The translations under genes and the position numbers were made by a program. DNA of 64,000 nt from Thermopetrobacter sp964430935 (GTDB lineage: Bacteria > Pseudomonadota > Alphaproteobacteria > Rhizobiales > Aestuariivirgaceae), in the NCBI GenBank assembly GCA_964430935.1, contig CAYSHK010000082.1:28643-92642 (forward strand), given 5' to 3'. Below the pieces are notes generated by a model that was not told where the DNA came from, made no database searches, and saw only the letters and a list, made by a program, of their open reading frames with translations. Below, piece by piece: positions 36,803-45,166 of this stretch (the stretch's first letter is position 1; each line of letters starts with the position of its first letter).

Positions 36803-38057
36803 GGGCGACCACGTTGCCCGCCGGGAGCGGGCCGCGGTCCTGTATCTGCCGATGGCGCTCGAAAAGACGGGGCAGCTGGACCTCGATGGAATAGGGCCGC
36901 ACCCGTTCCGCGATGCGTCGCGGATCGTAGCGGCCGTTGCGGATGTCCTCCCACAGGCGCACGAACCCGTCCGCCATGGCGCGTGCCGTCTCTTCGCGCT
37001 CGTCCTCGTTCCGCTCGCGCAGAAAGCCGGAAACGCCCTCCACCATGAGCGGAGCGTAGTCCGGCAGCTCGATCTGGAACTGCGGCAGACGGATGACGCC
37101 CATCGGTCTGCCCGAGGCCAGCGTCTCCATCATGAAGCAGGGCAATCCCTCGAAATAGGAGGTGAGTATGCCCGCGTGCACGCGGTGCAGGATGCGGGCG
37201 ACGCCGGCCCGGTCCTGGAAACCGTGGAAGACCGTCACGTCCCGGATCGCCTCGAACTCCGGAAAGCGGTCCGTGGAACTCTTTCCGACGTAGTGGAACT
37301 CCACCCGACCGTCCAGCTTTTCCTTCAGTATACGGATGATGCTGAACATCAGGGGGGGATCCTTGAACGCGTCGAAGCGCCCGGCGAAGACGATCCGCAG
37401 GATGCCGTCCGAAACGTCGAACGGCGCCGGCCGGAAGACGTCCGTGTCCACGGAGACGCTCATGAACTCCAGCTTGTCCGCCTGCCGGGGATACTTGCGG
37501 GCCAGCTGCTCCACGCGCGCCGGCGTCACGCATATGGCGCGGCTGCACAACCGCATGGCCAGCGCCTCTCCCGCCTCGTAGATTCCCCAGTGACGGGAAA
37601 TGAGGCTGTCCATCCGGTCGCCCTTGCGTCCCTCGCCGTGTATCTGCTGGAGCAGGCGCACGCCCGCCAGACGCGGGACGGGCGAAAATTCGAACCTCTG
37701 CACGTCCGCGGAGACGCGCCCCCTTCCGGCGAGGCGCCGGATGGCGGGCAGATGGCGCAGCATGGCCTTCAGGAACCTGAAGGTGAGCGACTGTCCGATG
37801 GTCCGGGCGGCCTCGTGCATCCGTTCCTCCGGATAATGGAGAACGGGAAGGAAGTCGTACGGTCCGGAAGCGCCCTCCAGTCGCACGGGCCTTCCCGGCC
37901 GCAGGTCCCCGCTTCCATCCACGCCGACGAGGCAGACGGAGAAATCCTCCGGATGGCGGTCCAGCAGAAGGCGGACATGGGTTTCGATGCCCCCCACCTT
38001 GCCGCCGCGCGGATCCATGGGGTGGATGACGAGCAGACGGTACGGCGCGTCTTTCAT
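36777..38057 (-). CDS. GT4-family glycosyltransferase
   Basis: A 426-residue GT-B glycosyltransferase. It starts MKDAPYRLLVIHPMDPRGGKVGGIETHV, written here only as a landmark for the Rossmann start with the GGIETH acceptor loop. The C-terminal domain has LRIVFAGRFDAFKDPPLMFS, FHYVGKSSTDRFP, VTVFHGFQDRAGVARILH and ILTSYFEGLPCFMMETLASG with the EGLPCFMMETLA donor-phosphate motif. It is translationally coupled to the WecG-like gene upstream (ATGA overlap), pointing to a common surface-glycan pathway. Confidence 0.87.
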   Translation of the reverse strand: MKDAPYRLLVIHPMDPRGGKVGGIETHVRLLLDRHPEDFSVCLVGVDGSGDLRPGRPVRLEGASGPYDFLPVLHYPEERMHEAARTIGQSLTFRFLKAMLRHLPAIRRLAGRGRVSADVQRFEFSPVPRLAGVRLLQQIHGEGRKGDRMDSLISRHWGIYEAGEALAMRLCSRAICVTPARVEQLARKYPRQADKLEFMSVSVDTDVFRPAPFDVSDGILRIVFAGRFDAFKDPPLMFSIIRILKEKLDGRVEFHYVGKSSTDRFPEFEAIRDVTVFHGFQDRAGVARILHRVHAGILTSYFEGLPCFMMETLASGRPMGVIRLPQFQIELPDYAPLMVEGVSGFLRERNEDEREETARAMADGFVRLWEDIRNGRYDPRRIAERVRPYSIEVQLPRLFERHRQIQDRGPLPAGNVVALMRERRVR

Positions 38058-38878
38058 GGCCTGTTTCCACCCGTGTGCGCGGGGCCCGCTCCGGTGAGGT
38101 CCTCCCACAGGATGCGCGCCAGCACGGAGGCGCTCGCGGCATAGCGGCCGGCCATGCGCGCCGGATCGGTCAGCAGCCGCCACGCCCATTCCAGCCCCGT
38201 GCCCCGCATCCAGGCCGGCGCGCGCTTCTGGGCGCCGGCCACGAAATCGACGGCGGCCCCCACGCAGACGAAACCGCATTCGACGCCGGCGGAAACCGCC
38301 CGGTCCGCGAGCAGCTCCTGCTTCGGCGCCCCGAGGGCGAGGAAGCAGAGGCGGGCTCCGGACTTCCGGATGTCCTCGATCAGGTGGGCGGCGGCCGGAC
38401 CGTCGGGATCGAAACCGAAAGGCGGGGAGATGCGCGCCGCCACCTTCAGCCCGGAGGCCGTCTCCCGCAGCCGGGCCGTCGCCTCCATGAGCACCTCGGG
38501 CGTGGATCCGACGAAGGCGACGGGCAGATCCAGCACCGCGGCGATCTCGCACAGCGGGCGAAGCATGTCCGCGCCGGTGACCCGGTCCACCGACAGGCCC
38601 GACCCGCGCCCAGCCAGCCATGCGACCGGCCAGCCGTCCGCCGTCACGTGGCGCGCGCGGGCGTAGGCGGCGCGGAAGGCGGGATCCCGCCTGCGCTTCA
38701 CCAGATGGTCCAGATTCAACGTGAAGACGGAAAACGGCATGCCATGCGCCGCGTCGTGGGCGATGGCCGAAAGCGCCTCCTCCATGGAGCGCAACGTGAT
38801 CCGCTGCCCGTCCACAACCGGAAGTGTTCCGTTATGCAACATGTCCATCATCATGTCCGGGGAGGCAGCAAGGGGCAT
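38054..38878 (-). CDS. WecG/TagA/CpsF family glycosyltransferase
   Basis: A 274-residue GT26-type transferase that adds a sugar such as ManNAc to a lipid-linked intermediate on the cytoplasmic membrane face. Family motifs are FTLNLDHLVKRRRDPAFRAA, TADGWPVAWLAGRGSGL, RVTGADMLRPLCE, FVGSTPEVLMEATARLRE and CFLALGAPKQELLADR, ending with FVCVGAAVDFVAGAQKRAPAWM. It overlaps the next gene by 4 bp. The exact donor and acceptor cannot be told from sequence. Confidence 0.92.
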   Translation of the reverse strand: MPLAASPDMMMDMLHNGTLPVVDGQRITLRSMEEALSAIAHDAAHGMPFSVFTLNLDHLVKRRRDPAFRAAYARARHVTADGWPVAWLAGRGSGLSVDRVTGADMLRPLCEIAAVLDLPVAFVGSTPEVLMEATARLRETASGLKVAARISPPFGFDPDGPAAAHLIEDIRKSGARLCFLALGAPKQELLADRAVSAGVECGFVCVGAAVDFVAGAQKRAPAWMRGTGLEWAWRLLTDPARMAGRYAASASVLARILWEDLTGAGPAHTGGNRP

Positions 38879-39026
38879 GCCAGCCCCGTTCCCGCCATGA
38901 ACGCAGGATGAACGTGCCGCTCAGGAAAGGTTCAAGCGGCGTGCGGCAACATGGGGACCATCAACGGGGACGCACAACCCGGACACGTGAAGATCAGCGA
39001 CAGACATGCCAGAAGGAGACGAGACC

Positions 39027-39359
39027 ATGTTCCGCAAGTTCGCCATCGCCGCAGCCGCCACCGCCGCCATCGCGATCGCCGGCACCGCCGCCATGCCGGA
39101 GAGGGCGGAGGCGAAGACGGTCGTCAATCTGGGCATCGGCATCGGACTGCCCGGCTATTACGGCGGAGGATACTATGGCGGAGGCTACTACGCCCCCGGC
39201 TACTACTACGGCCCCGCCCCGGTCTACTACGTTCCGCGCCACCGCGTGCGGTGCCATCGCCACCATCGGCGGGTGCGCGTGTGGAGCCCGCGTCGCGGCC
39301 GCTACGTCTGGCGCACCATCCGCGGTCCGCGCCACTGCCATCGCTACCGCGCCTGGTGA
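39027..39359 (+). CDS. Small secreted Gly/Tyr-rich protein with basic His/Arg tail
   Basis: 110 residues. A signal peptide (FRKFAIAAAATAAIAIAG, cleavage likely after AEA near residue 29) is followed by a Gly/Tyr segment with three GGGYY-type repeats (about 40-67) and a basic region rich in His, Arg and Trp with two cysteines (RVRCHRHHRRVRVW, GPRHCHRYRAW). AAGGAG lies 8 bases before the ATG at 39027. It is probably a periplasmic or surface structural protein. The composition recalls sulfur-globule proteins, but many unrelated alphaproteobacterial GY-rich proteins look alike. Function unknown. Confidence 0.72.
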   Translation: MFRKFAIAAAATAAIAIAGTAAMPERAEAKTVVNLGIGIGLPGYYGGGYYGGGYYAPGYYYGPAPVYYVPRHRVRCHRHHRRVRVWSPRRGRYVWRTIRGPRHCHRYRAW

Positions 39360-39411
39360 GGACACCCCCTCCGATCCCCGCAATCTCCCTCATGATCCCT
39401 CCCCGGCGGGT

Positions 39412-39443
39412 CTTCCGGCGGCAACGCCGGAGGGCCCGTTTCT
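39412..39443 (+). terminator. Hairpin after the Gly/Tyr-rich gene
   Basis: A 7-bp GC stem (TCCGGCG/CGCCGGA, 39414-39420 with 39425-39431) with a GCAA tetraloop, followed by GGGCCCGTTTCTC. It lies between two convergent genes. Confidence 0.45.
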
Positions 39444-40489
39444 CACTTCACGGCGAGGTGGAAGACGTTCTGGAGAAAGAACAGGCCGAGGAAGCAGATG
39501 ATCCCGGCGACGACGGGCGTGGCCACCCAGCCGATCACGATCCGGCCCAGCACGCCCCACCGGATGCCCGCCAGCCCCTGGAGGAGCGAAATGCCCACGA
39601 TGGCTCCGACCACGGCCTGCGAACTCGATACCGGCACCAGAGGGATGGTGGGCAGTCCCCGGGCCATGAGCCAGCTCTCGAGTCCCTTCGAGGCGAAGAG
39701 GAACAGGACGATGGCCTGCGCGACCACCGCCACCAGCGCCTTGGGCGCGGAAAGGCGGCCCAGCGTGCCGCCCACCGTCATCATCACGCCGCGGGAATAG
39801 GTGAACACGCCGACGGCGATCGCCACGCCCCCCAGAAAGAAGAGCTGCCGCGCGGAATCGATCACGATTCCGCCGATCTCGATGTCGGGAAAGGGACGCG
39901 CGGGAATGAACACGCCGACCACGTTGGCGATGTTGTTGGCTCCCAGCGAATAGGCGCCGAAGGCTCCGGCGACGATCAGCGCGGTGCGCGTCAGGGCGTC
40001 CACGGTGAGCAGATGCAGCCGGAGCCGTTCTCCGACCGTCCGCATGGCCTTGTAGAGGACGACCGCTATCAGCGCCGAGAGCAGCGGGCATATCACCCAG
40101 GTGCCGACGATTCTGGAGAAGACGGCGAGGTCCGTGGGCCGTCCCGCGAACAGGTTCCAGCCGACGATGGCGCCGACGATCGCCTGCGAGGTGGAGACGG
40201 GCAGCCCAGACCGGGTCATGAAGTAGACCGCCAGCCCGGCGGCGAGCGCCGTCATGAAGGCGCCGGGCATGGCGCTGATCGACCCCAGCCTGCCCAAGGT
40301 CCCGGACGCGCCGGCGCCCGAGATCACCGCTCCGAGGATCACGAAGACCGAGCAGATGACCGCCGCCGTGCGCCAGCGCACCATCCGGGTGCCCACGGCC
40401 GTGCCGAAGACGTTCGCGGCGTCGTTGGCGCCGAGCGCCCAGCCCAGGAACATGCCGGAGCTGAGAAAGATCAGCAGCATCGGATCCAT
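39443..40489 (-). CDS. pit: Inorganic phosphate transporter, Pit family
   Basis: A 348-residue integral membrane symporter with about ten hydrophobic helices in two inverted halves. Each half has the PiT signature: GWALGANDAANVFGTAVGTR near residue 16 and YSLGANNIANVVGVF in the second, with matching VSTSQAIVGAIVGW and VSSSQAVVGAIVGI loops. It moves phosphate (as metal-phosphate) with protons. It lies 12 bp after the DUF47 gene, its usual regulator or partner. Confidence 0.93.
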   Translation of the reverse strand: MDPMLLIFLSSGMFLGWALGANDAANVFGTAVGTRMVRWRTAAVICSVFVILGAVISGAGASGTLGRLGSISAMPGAFMTALAAGLAVYFMTRSGLPVSTSQAIVGAIVGWNLFAGRPTDLAVFSRIVGTWVICPLLSALIAVVLYKAMRTVGERLRLHLLTVDALTRTALIVAGAFGAYSLGANNIANVVGVFIPARPFPDIEIGGIVIDSARQLFFLGGVAIAVGVFTYSRGVMMTVGGTLGRLSAPKALVAVVAQAIVLFLFASKGLESWLMARGLPTIPLVPVSSSQAVVGAIVGISLLQGLAGIRWGVLGRIVIGWVATPVVAGIICFLGLFFLQNVFHLAVK

Positions 40490-40501
40490 GCCGGACCTCC
40501 C

Positions 40502-41173
40502 TCAGACCAGGCGCTTGATGGCGTATATGGCCAGCCGGTCGGCCACGTCCTCGGCCGTGTCGGCGATGGAATCGATGTACTCCACGAACTCCTTCAGATG
40601 CAGCTTGCGGCACAGGTCGAGGCTCTCCTCGGCGAAGATGGCCCGTTTCAGGGTGGTGGATATGACGTCCGCCTCCTTCTCGTAGAGCATGACCTTGTGA
40701 TTGTAGGCGGGCACGTCCTGCGGGCTGCGGAAGAAGGCGCGCGCCCCCAGCCCCAGCTCGTCCGCCGCCTTGACCACCATGTTGGTCAGCTTGCGGAAGC
40801 CGGAGCGGAACGGATCGGGGATTTCCGGCCGCTCGTTGGCGAAGGCCCAGAGCGTGCTCTCGAATTCGGAGATCACCTGGTCGGAATTCTCGATGAGACC
40901 GAGCACGTCGCCGCGCGAATCCGGTATGAGCGTGTGTTCGTAGAGCTCGCTCTCTATTTCGCGGCGCAGGCTGTCGTTGGCGGATTCCAGCTGGCTGACC
41001 CGTTCCAGCCGCTCGTGGAATTCGTCCGTCCAGCCCGTCTTGATGTAGGAGCGGACGGCGAGCCGGAAGACGATGGCCGACTCCGAGAGATTGTCGTAGA
41101 AACGGTCGATCTTGCGTTCCAGCTCGCGCGTGCGGCGGAACAGGAAGAGGTCCGGATTGAGCTTCATTATCAT
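40502..41173 (-). CDS. DUF47/TIGR00153 PhoU-like protein, Pit partner
   Basis: A 223-residue helical protein similar to PhoU: LFLFRRTRELERKIDRFYDN, LESANDSLRREIESELYEHT, KEADVISTTLKRAIF and VEYIDSIADTAEDVADRLAI. Members are encoded with Pit transporters and are thought to control them. Two ATGs (41173 and 41167) begin the frame and neither has a strong ribosome site. Gene order DUF47-pit is conserved in many bacteria. Confidence 0.88.
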   Translation of the reverse strand: MIMKLNPDLFLFRRTRELERKIDRFYDNLSESAIVFRLAVRSYIKTGWTDEFHERLERVSQLESANDSLRREIESELYEHTLIPDSRGDVLGLIENSDQVISEFESTLWAFANERPEIPDPFRSGFRKLTNMVVKAADELGLGARAFFRSPQDVPAYNHKVMLYEKEADVISTTLKRAIFAEESLDLCRKLHLKEFVEYIDSIADTAEDVADRLAIYAIKRLV

Positions 41174-41294
41174 TCTGCGGCACCCTCGTTCGGCCTGCCT
41201 TCGCGCCCGGACCGGCAGTATAGAACCCGTGGACGCCTTCCGGCAAAGGGCAGAGCGCCCGAACCGGACGGACCAGCGACGCGTCCGTTCCGCC

Positions 41295-41522
41295 TCAGCC
41301 CCTCCGCACGGCTTCCCACAGCACGAGACTTTCCGGCAGGCAGGCGGTGCAGCCGCCACAGCCTCCGGGTTTCCCGGCGGACAGCCGGCGGATCCGGCCC
41401 CGCGCCTCCAGCAGCCGCAGCATGGGCCTCACGGCATCCGGTTCGGCCTCCAGATGCGCCGCGATCTCGGAAAGGCAGGCCGCGCCGCGTCTCTCCAGGT
41501 ATTCCAGGATCCGGCCGAGCAT
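41295..41522 (-). CDS. feoC: FeoC-like winged-helix protein
   Basis: 75 residues. The winged helix-turn-helix begins MLGRILEYLERRGAACLSEI and continues DAVRPMLRLLEARGRIRRL. It then has a cysteine cluster, CGGCTACLPES, typical of FeoC, which may bind an Fe-S cluster and affect FeoB stability. The ATG at 41522 lies 4 bases past the feoB stop and has GGAAGCTGAGG before it. It ends the feoABC operon. Confidence 0.8.
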   Translation of the reverse strand: MLGRILEYLERRGAACLSEIAAHLEAEPDAVRPMLRLLEARGRIRRLSAGKPGGCGGCTACLPESLVLWEAVRRG

Positions 41523-41526
41523 CGCC

Positions 41527-43929
41527 TCAGCTTCCCGCGGCGAGCGCCGGCGGCGCATGGGTGTCGCCGTAGTGCTTCATGAAGGCGATGACCGCCGCCA
41601 TGAGAACCACCAGCGACAGCATCCAGGCGGCGGACTGCTCCGGATGCCGCATGAACGTCGCCGCCTGGTAGAATTCCACCGCCGCGAACCAGGCCAGCCA
41701 GGAACTCCACGCACCGGCCAGAAGCGCCCAGCGCGGACCGATCTCCCGCACCATCGCCCCGAAGGCCGCCACGCAGGGGAAGTATAGCAGAATGAACAGC
41801 ATGTACGCGAAGGCCCCGGCACGCCCGTCGAAATGGCGCACCATCGCCCGCAGCGTCACGGAGGAGACGCCCTGATCCGCAGTGACCGCCGTCGCTGACC
41901 CGCTCACCGTGGACAGGCCGAGGGGATCGAGCGCGCTTTCCGCCAGCGAACGCAGGTTCTCGGGTACGGAGACGAAGGCGCGCCGCACGGCGTCGGTGAA
42001 GTCGAAGGCCCCGGCCCCTTCCGCCTCCGCGCCGGTTCCGGCGGCCGCATGCCCGATCGTGGCATAGAGCGAATTCAGTGTGCCGACCACCGCCTCCTTG
42101 GCGAAAATGCCGGTAAAGATGCCGACCGTGGCCGGCCAATTGTCCTCCCGAATGCCGATCGGTTCGAAAATCGGCACGATGGCCCGTCCCACTGCCGAGA
42201 GCACGGACTTGTCGGTCCCCTGGTTGCCGAAACTGCCGTCGGTGCCCGCCGAGTTGAGCACGGACAGGACGGCCACCACCACGATGATGATCTGCCCCGC
42301 CCCGAGAATGAAGCCCTTCAGCCTGTTCCACGCATGGAGCAGCATGTTGGAGAGCCGCGGCAGCCGGTAGGGCGGCAGCTCCATGACGAACGGCGTCGCC
42401 TCGCCCTTCAGCAGCGTCTTCTTCATGAGGAATCCGGTGGCCACGGCGGCCGCGATGCCGATCAGATAGAGGGCGAAAACGACGTTCTGCCCCCCGCTGG
42501 GGAAGAAGGCGGCGGCGAAGAGCGCGTAGACCGTCAGCCGCGCGCCGCAGGACATGAAGGGGGCCATCATGACGGTGAGGATGCGGTCGCGGCGGCTTTC
42601 CAGCGTGCGGGCGGCCATGATGGCCGGAACGTTGCAGCCGAATCCGACGATGAGCGGCACGAAGGCCTTGCCCGGCAGGCCGATTGCCCGCATCAGCCGG
42701 TCCATGAGGAAGGCGGCCCGGACCATGTAGCCGGAATCCTCGAGGAAGGAGAGCACCAGGAACAGCATGCCGATGATCGGGATGAAGGTGGCGACGACGC
42801 GGATGCCCTCGCCGAAGCCGTCGGCGAGGATCACGGTCACCCAGTCCGGCGCGCCCATGCCGCCGAGCAGGGCACGCACGCCGTCCACGAAGACGGCGCC
42901 GGCGAGAATGTCGAAGAAGTCTATGAAGGCCCCGCCGACGTTGATGGTCAGCATGAACATCAGATATATGGCGGCGAGGAAGACCGCGGGGCCCGCGAAG
43001 CGGTGCAGGACCACCCGGTCGATCCGGTCCGACGTGGTGGCCGTGGCGACGCCCTGCCGGTGCACGGCGGCGCGGGCGGCGTCATGGGCGAAGGCGTAGC
43101 GCGCCTCGGCCACGATCATGTCGGCGTCGTCGCCCAGCTCGCGCGCCAGTTTCGGCAGCCGGTGGCGCAGCACGCCCGCCGTCTCCTCGCCGGCCAGCCG
43201 CAGCGCCAGATCGTCGCCCTCGATCAGCCGCACCGCCAGCCAGCGACGGTCTATGCCCTCGCTGCGGGCGGTGTAGTCGATCACCCTTTCCAGATCGTCG
43301 GCGAGCCGTTCGACCGCCGCCGGATAGGCGATGCGCACCGCCGGATGCTCCCGACGGCGCGCCACCTCGCGCACCGTGCGCATCAGCTCGTCGATGCCCT
43401 CGCCCTTCGAGGCCACCACCGGCACCACGGGCACGCCGAGGGTGCGCGACAGAGCCTCGGCATCCACCTTCAGCCCCGCCCTGCGCGCGGCGTCCATCAT
43501 GTTCAGGGCCACCACGACGGGCTTGCCCGTCTCCAGAAGCTGGGTCGTGAAGTAGAGATTGCGTTCGAGATTGGTGGCGTCGAGGATGTTCACCACGACG
43601 TCGAAATCCTCGCGGACGATGGCGTCGCGCGCCAGCTTCTCGTCCAGCGATTGCTCCTCCATGCCGGGAATGGGGCGAAGGGTGTAGACGCCGGGCAGAT
43701 CGACGACCTCGATCTCCCCCTCCGCATCCCGGTAGACGCCGGTCTTGCGCTCCACTGTGACGCCGGGCCAGTTTCCGGTGCGCTGGCGGGCACCGGTCAG
43801 CAGGTTGAAGAGCGTGGTCTTGCCGCAATTGGGATTTCCGGCAATGGCGATCCGCAGAACGCCGGAACGGTCCCGTCCGGAGACGCCGCGCCGCTCCTCC
43901 CGGCCGCCGGAACAGCATTCGGCCTTCAT
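41527..43929 (-). CDS. feoB: Ferrous iron transport protein B
   Basis: An 800-residue membrane Fe(II) transporter with a cytoplasmic N-terminal G domain: G1 AGNPNCGKTTLFN (about 29-41), G2 region NWPGVTVE, G3 DLPGVY and G4 ALNMMD. Two Gate motifs follow in the membrane part (GFGCNVPAIMAART and FTGIFAKEAVVGTL), and PFMSCGARLTVYALF is also present. The N-terminus carries two extra cysteines (AECCSGG). It overlaps feoA by 4 bp and is followed by feoC. The operon is preceded by FNR- and Fur-like boxes, consistent with anaerobic or microaerobic ferrous iron uptake. Confidence 0.96.
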   Translation of the reverse strand: MKAECCSGGREERRGVSGRDRSGVLRIAIAGNPNCGKTTLFNLLTGARQRTGNWPGVTVERKTGVYRDAEGEIEVVDLPGVYTLRPIPGMEEQSLDEKLARDAIVREDFDVVVNILDATNLERNLYFTTQLLETGKPVVVALNMMDAARRAGLKVDAEALSRTLGVPVVPVVASKGEGIDELMRTVREVARRREHPAVRIAYPAAVERLADDLERVIDYTARSEGIDRRWLAVRLIEGDDLALRLAGEETAGVLRHRLPKLARELGDDADMIVAEARYAFAHDAARAAVHRQGVATATTSDRIDRVVLHRFAGPAVFLAAIYLMFMLTINVGGAFIDFFDILAGAVFVDGVRALLGGMGAPDWVTVILADGFGEGIRVVATFIPIIGMLFLVLSFLEDSGYMVRAAFLMDRLMRAIGLPGKAFVPLIVGFGCNVPAIMAARTLESRRDRILTVMMAPFMSCGARLTVYALFAAAFFPSGGQNVVFALYLIGIAAAVATGFLMKKTLLKGEATPFVMELPPYRLPRLSNMLLHAWNRLKGFILGAGQIIIVVVAVLSVLNSAGTDGSFGNQGTDKSVLSAVGRAIVPIFEPIGIREDNWPATVGIFTGIFAKEAVVGTLNSLYATIGHAAAGTGAEAEGAGAFDFTDAVRRAFVSVPENLRSLAESALDPLGLSTVSGSATAVTADQGVSSVTLRAMVRHFDGRAGAFAYMLFILLYFPCVAAFGAMVREIGPRWALLAGAWSSWLAWFAAVEFYQAATFMRHPEQSAAWMLSLVVLMAAVIAFMKHYGDTHAPPALAAGS

Positions 43930-44249
43930 GCCCGGACCACCTCCGGGGAGGTGCCGCATGCGTCGCAGAGGGAGACCATGACGTGCTGCGCCGCGGCCGG
44001 CCCGAGCGCGAGCCGCATCCCGTCCATGGCCAGCACGATGCCGGCGGCGTTGTGCTGCACCACCCGCGCGTGCCCGCCGGTGCGCAGACCGAGATCCATC
44101 AGCCGCCGCACGAAGGAGGGCGTCCCGCCTATGGCCCGGATGCAGACCGTCTCGCCCTCCGACGCGAGGACCAGGGGAAAGCTAGCGGGTTTCCGCCCGC
44201 ATGCGGTGTCCCCGGCTGTGGCAGGCGTTTCGGCTGCGTGCAGGTTCAT
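43926..44249 (-). CDS. feoA: FeoA family protein (SH3-like), N-terminally extended
   Basis: 107 residues. The SH3-like FeoA core covers about 35-100: EGETVCIRAIGGTPSFVRRL-MDLGL, VVQHNAAGIVLAMDGMRLAL and GPAAAQHVMV. It carries a ~30-residue non-conserved N-terminal extension and a C-terminal CDACG. FeoA is needed for FeoB activity, probably by contact with its G domain. The ATG at 44249 follows GGGAAAAG. The alternative is a later start, as the extension is not conserved. Confidence 0.87.
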   Translation of the reverse strand: MNLHAAETPATAGDTACGRKPASFPLVLASEGETVCIRAIGGTPSFVRRLMDLGLRTGGHARVVQHNAAGIVLAMDGMRLALGPAAAQHVMVSLCDACGTSPEVVRA

Positions 44250-44317
44250 GGCTTTTCCCGCTTGTCGTTCCGAAGGCGCCGGAATGGCGCCCGGCAGGTG
44301 TCGCAAGGTGGCCAAAA

Positions 44318-44331
44318 TTGATCTGGATCAA
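44318..44331 (-). promoter_or_regulatory. FNR box upstream of feoA
   Basis: TTGATCTGGATCAA, a perfect match to the FNR/FixK consensus TTGAT-N4-ATCAA, inside the longer palindrome AAAA-TTGATCTGGATCAA-TTTT (44314-44335). It lies 69 bp upstream of the feoA start. Confidence 0.82.
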
Positions 44332-44338
44332 TTTTGTT

Positions 44339-44357
44339 GCGAATGATTATCAAGTGC
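44339..44357 (-). promoter_or_regulatory. Fur-like box upstream of feoA
   Basis: On the minus strand GCACTTGATAATCATTCGC matches the 19-bp Fur consensus GATAATGATAATCATTATC at 13 positions, including the core TTGATAATCAT. A GATAAT -10-like element lies inside it (44351-44346), so Fur could block the promoter. Confidence 0.6.
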
Positions 44358-44485
44358 AGGTCATAGATAGGCCAGCGCGCGGAAGATTGCAAGTGCTTCG
44401 CATTGCCGGAAGCCGAAAAATCCGCGGCGGCGCCCGATGCGCCGGAGCGGGGCCGCGTGTCCGTACCGCATGCGGCGGGCATCCC

Positions 44486-44863
44486 TCACAGTTCGGTGTA
44501 CTTGTCCGCCCTGCCGCGCGCCTTGCCGACGGGATACTTGCGGGCGTTGATCTCGATCTTCTCCGCTGCCGCGGCGGCGAGATCGAAATCCGCGGCCTCC
44601 GCGATCAGAAGCAGATAGAGCAGCACGTCGGCACACTCCTCCCGGAGGCGCCCGTGCAGCGGTCCGCCGCGGCGGGCCAGTCCGTCGAAGGCCCCGGCAT
44701 CCTTCCACTGGCACAGCTCGAGGGCTTCCGAGGCCTCCAGCGAAAGGGAGATCAGAAGGTCCTTCAGGGTGTGGAACTGCTTCCAGTCGCGCTCGTCCCG
44801 GAACCGCACCAGACGCTCTGTCAATTCGGCCAGATCCGGGCCGGTTCGATTTTCATGATTCAT
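44486..44863 (-). CDS. MazG-like nucleotide pyrophosphohydrolase
   Basis: A 125-residue all-alpha NTP pyrophosphatase of the MazG/DCTPP1 (RS21-C6) type that hydrolyses non-canonical or excess (d)NTPs. The metal-binding residues are in LSLEASEALELCQWKDAG and REECADVLLYLLLIAEAADFD (ExxE and ExxxD). It also has FRDERDWKQFHTLKDLLIS and the C-terminal INARKYPVGKARGRADKY. It is divergent from aprB. Single-gene unit with no other clue to its substrate. Confidence 0.9.
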   Translation of the reverse strand: MNHENRTGPDLAELTERLVRFRDERDWKQFHTLKDLLISLSLEASEALELCQWKDAGAFDGLARRGGPLHGRLREECADVLLYLLLIAEAADFDLAAAAAEKIEINARKYPVGKARGRADKYTEL

Positions 44864-45166
44864 ATCAGATCCTTGCCGAAAGTTTCCCCGCGGGGCGGGC
44901 AGTTTGCCGCATGAGTCACCTCTGTGGCGGCAAAATGGTGTTTGGCGCTTGTATATCAGCGAATTTTGATTTACACGAATGTGAATATGTTGGAGGGGGG
45001 ATTCATCCGCCATCCGGCATGTAGAGGAGGAACATGTAAGAAATGACCCATCCGCACCAGCGGCCTGCGGGGGCAGGCGCGAGGGCGGGTGTGTTCGTGA
45101 AAAAATCCTTCTCGCGCGAAGCAAGAGGGGTTTTGCCAGTTCAAGCCAACCAGAAAGAGGAGAGGC
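44864..45166 (+). promoter_or_regulatory. aprBA leader and divergent promoter region, 303 bp
   Basis: An AT-rich island (about 44935-44992) holds a candidate promoter: TTTTGA (44964-44969), 16 bp, TATGTT (44986-44991). That gives a leader of about 170 nt. The leader contains GAGGAGG (45024-45030) closely followed by ATGTAA (45034-45039), a start codon adjoining a stop. The aprB ribosome site GAGGAG is at 45156-45161. No riboswitch or clear FNR box is seen. Confidence 0.4.

Noticed and set aside
44966..44979. TTGAT-TTAC-ACGAA in the aprBA promoter region as an FNR box
   Set aside because: The right half matches only 3 of 5 positions and the sequence overlaps the putative -35; chance is more likely.
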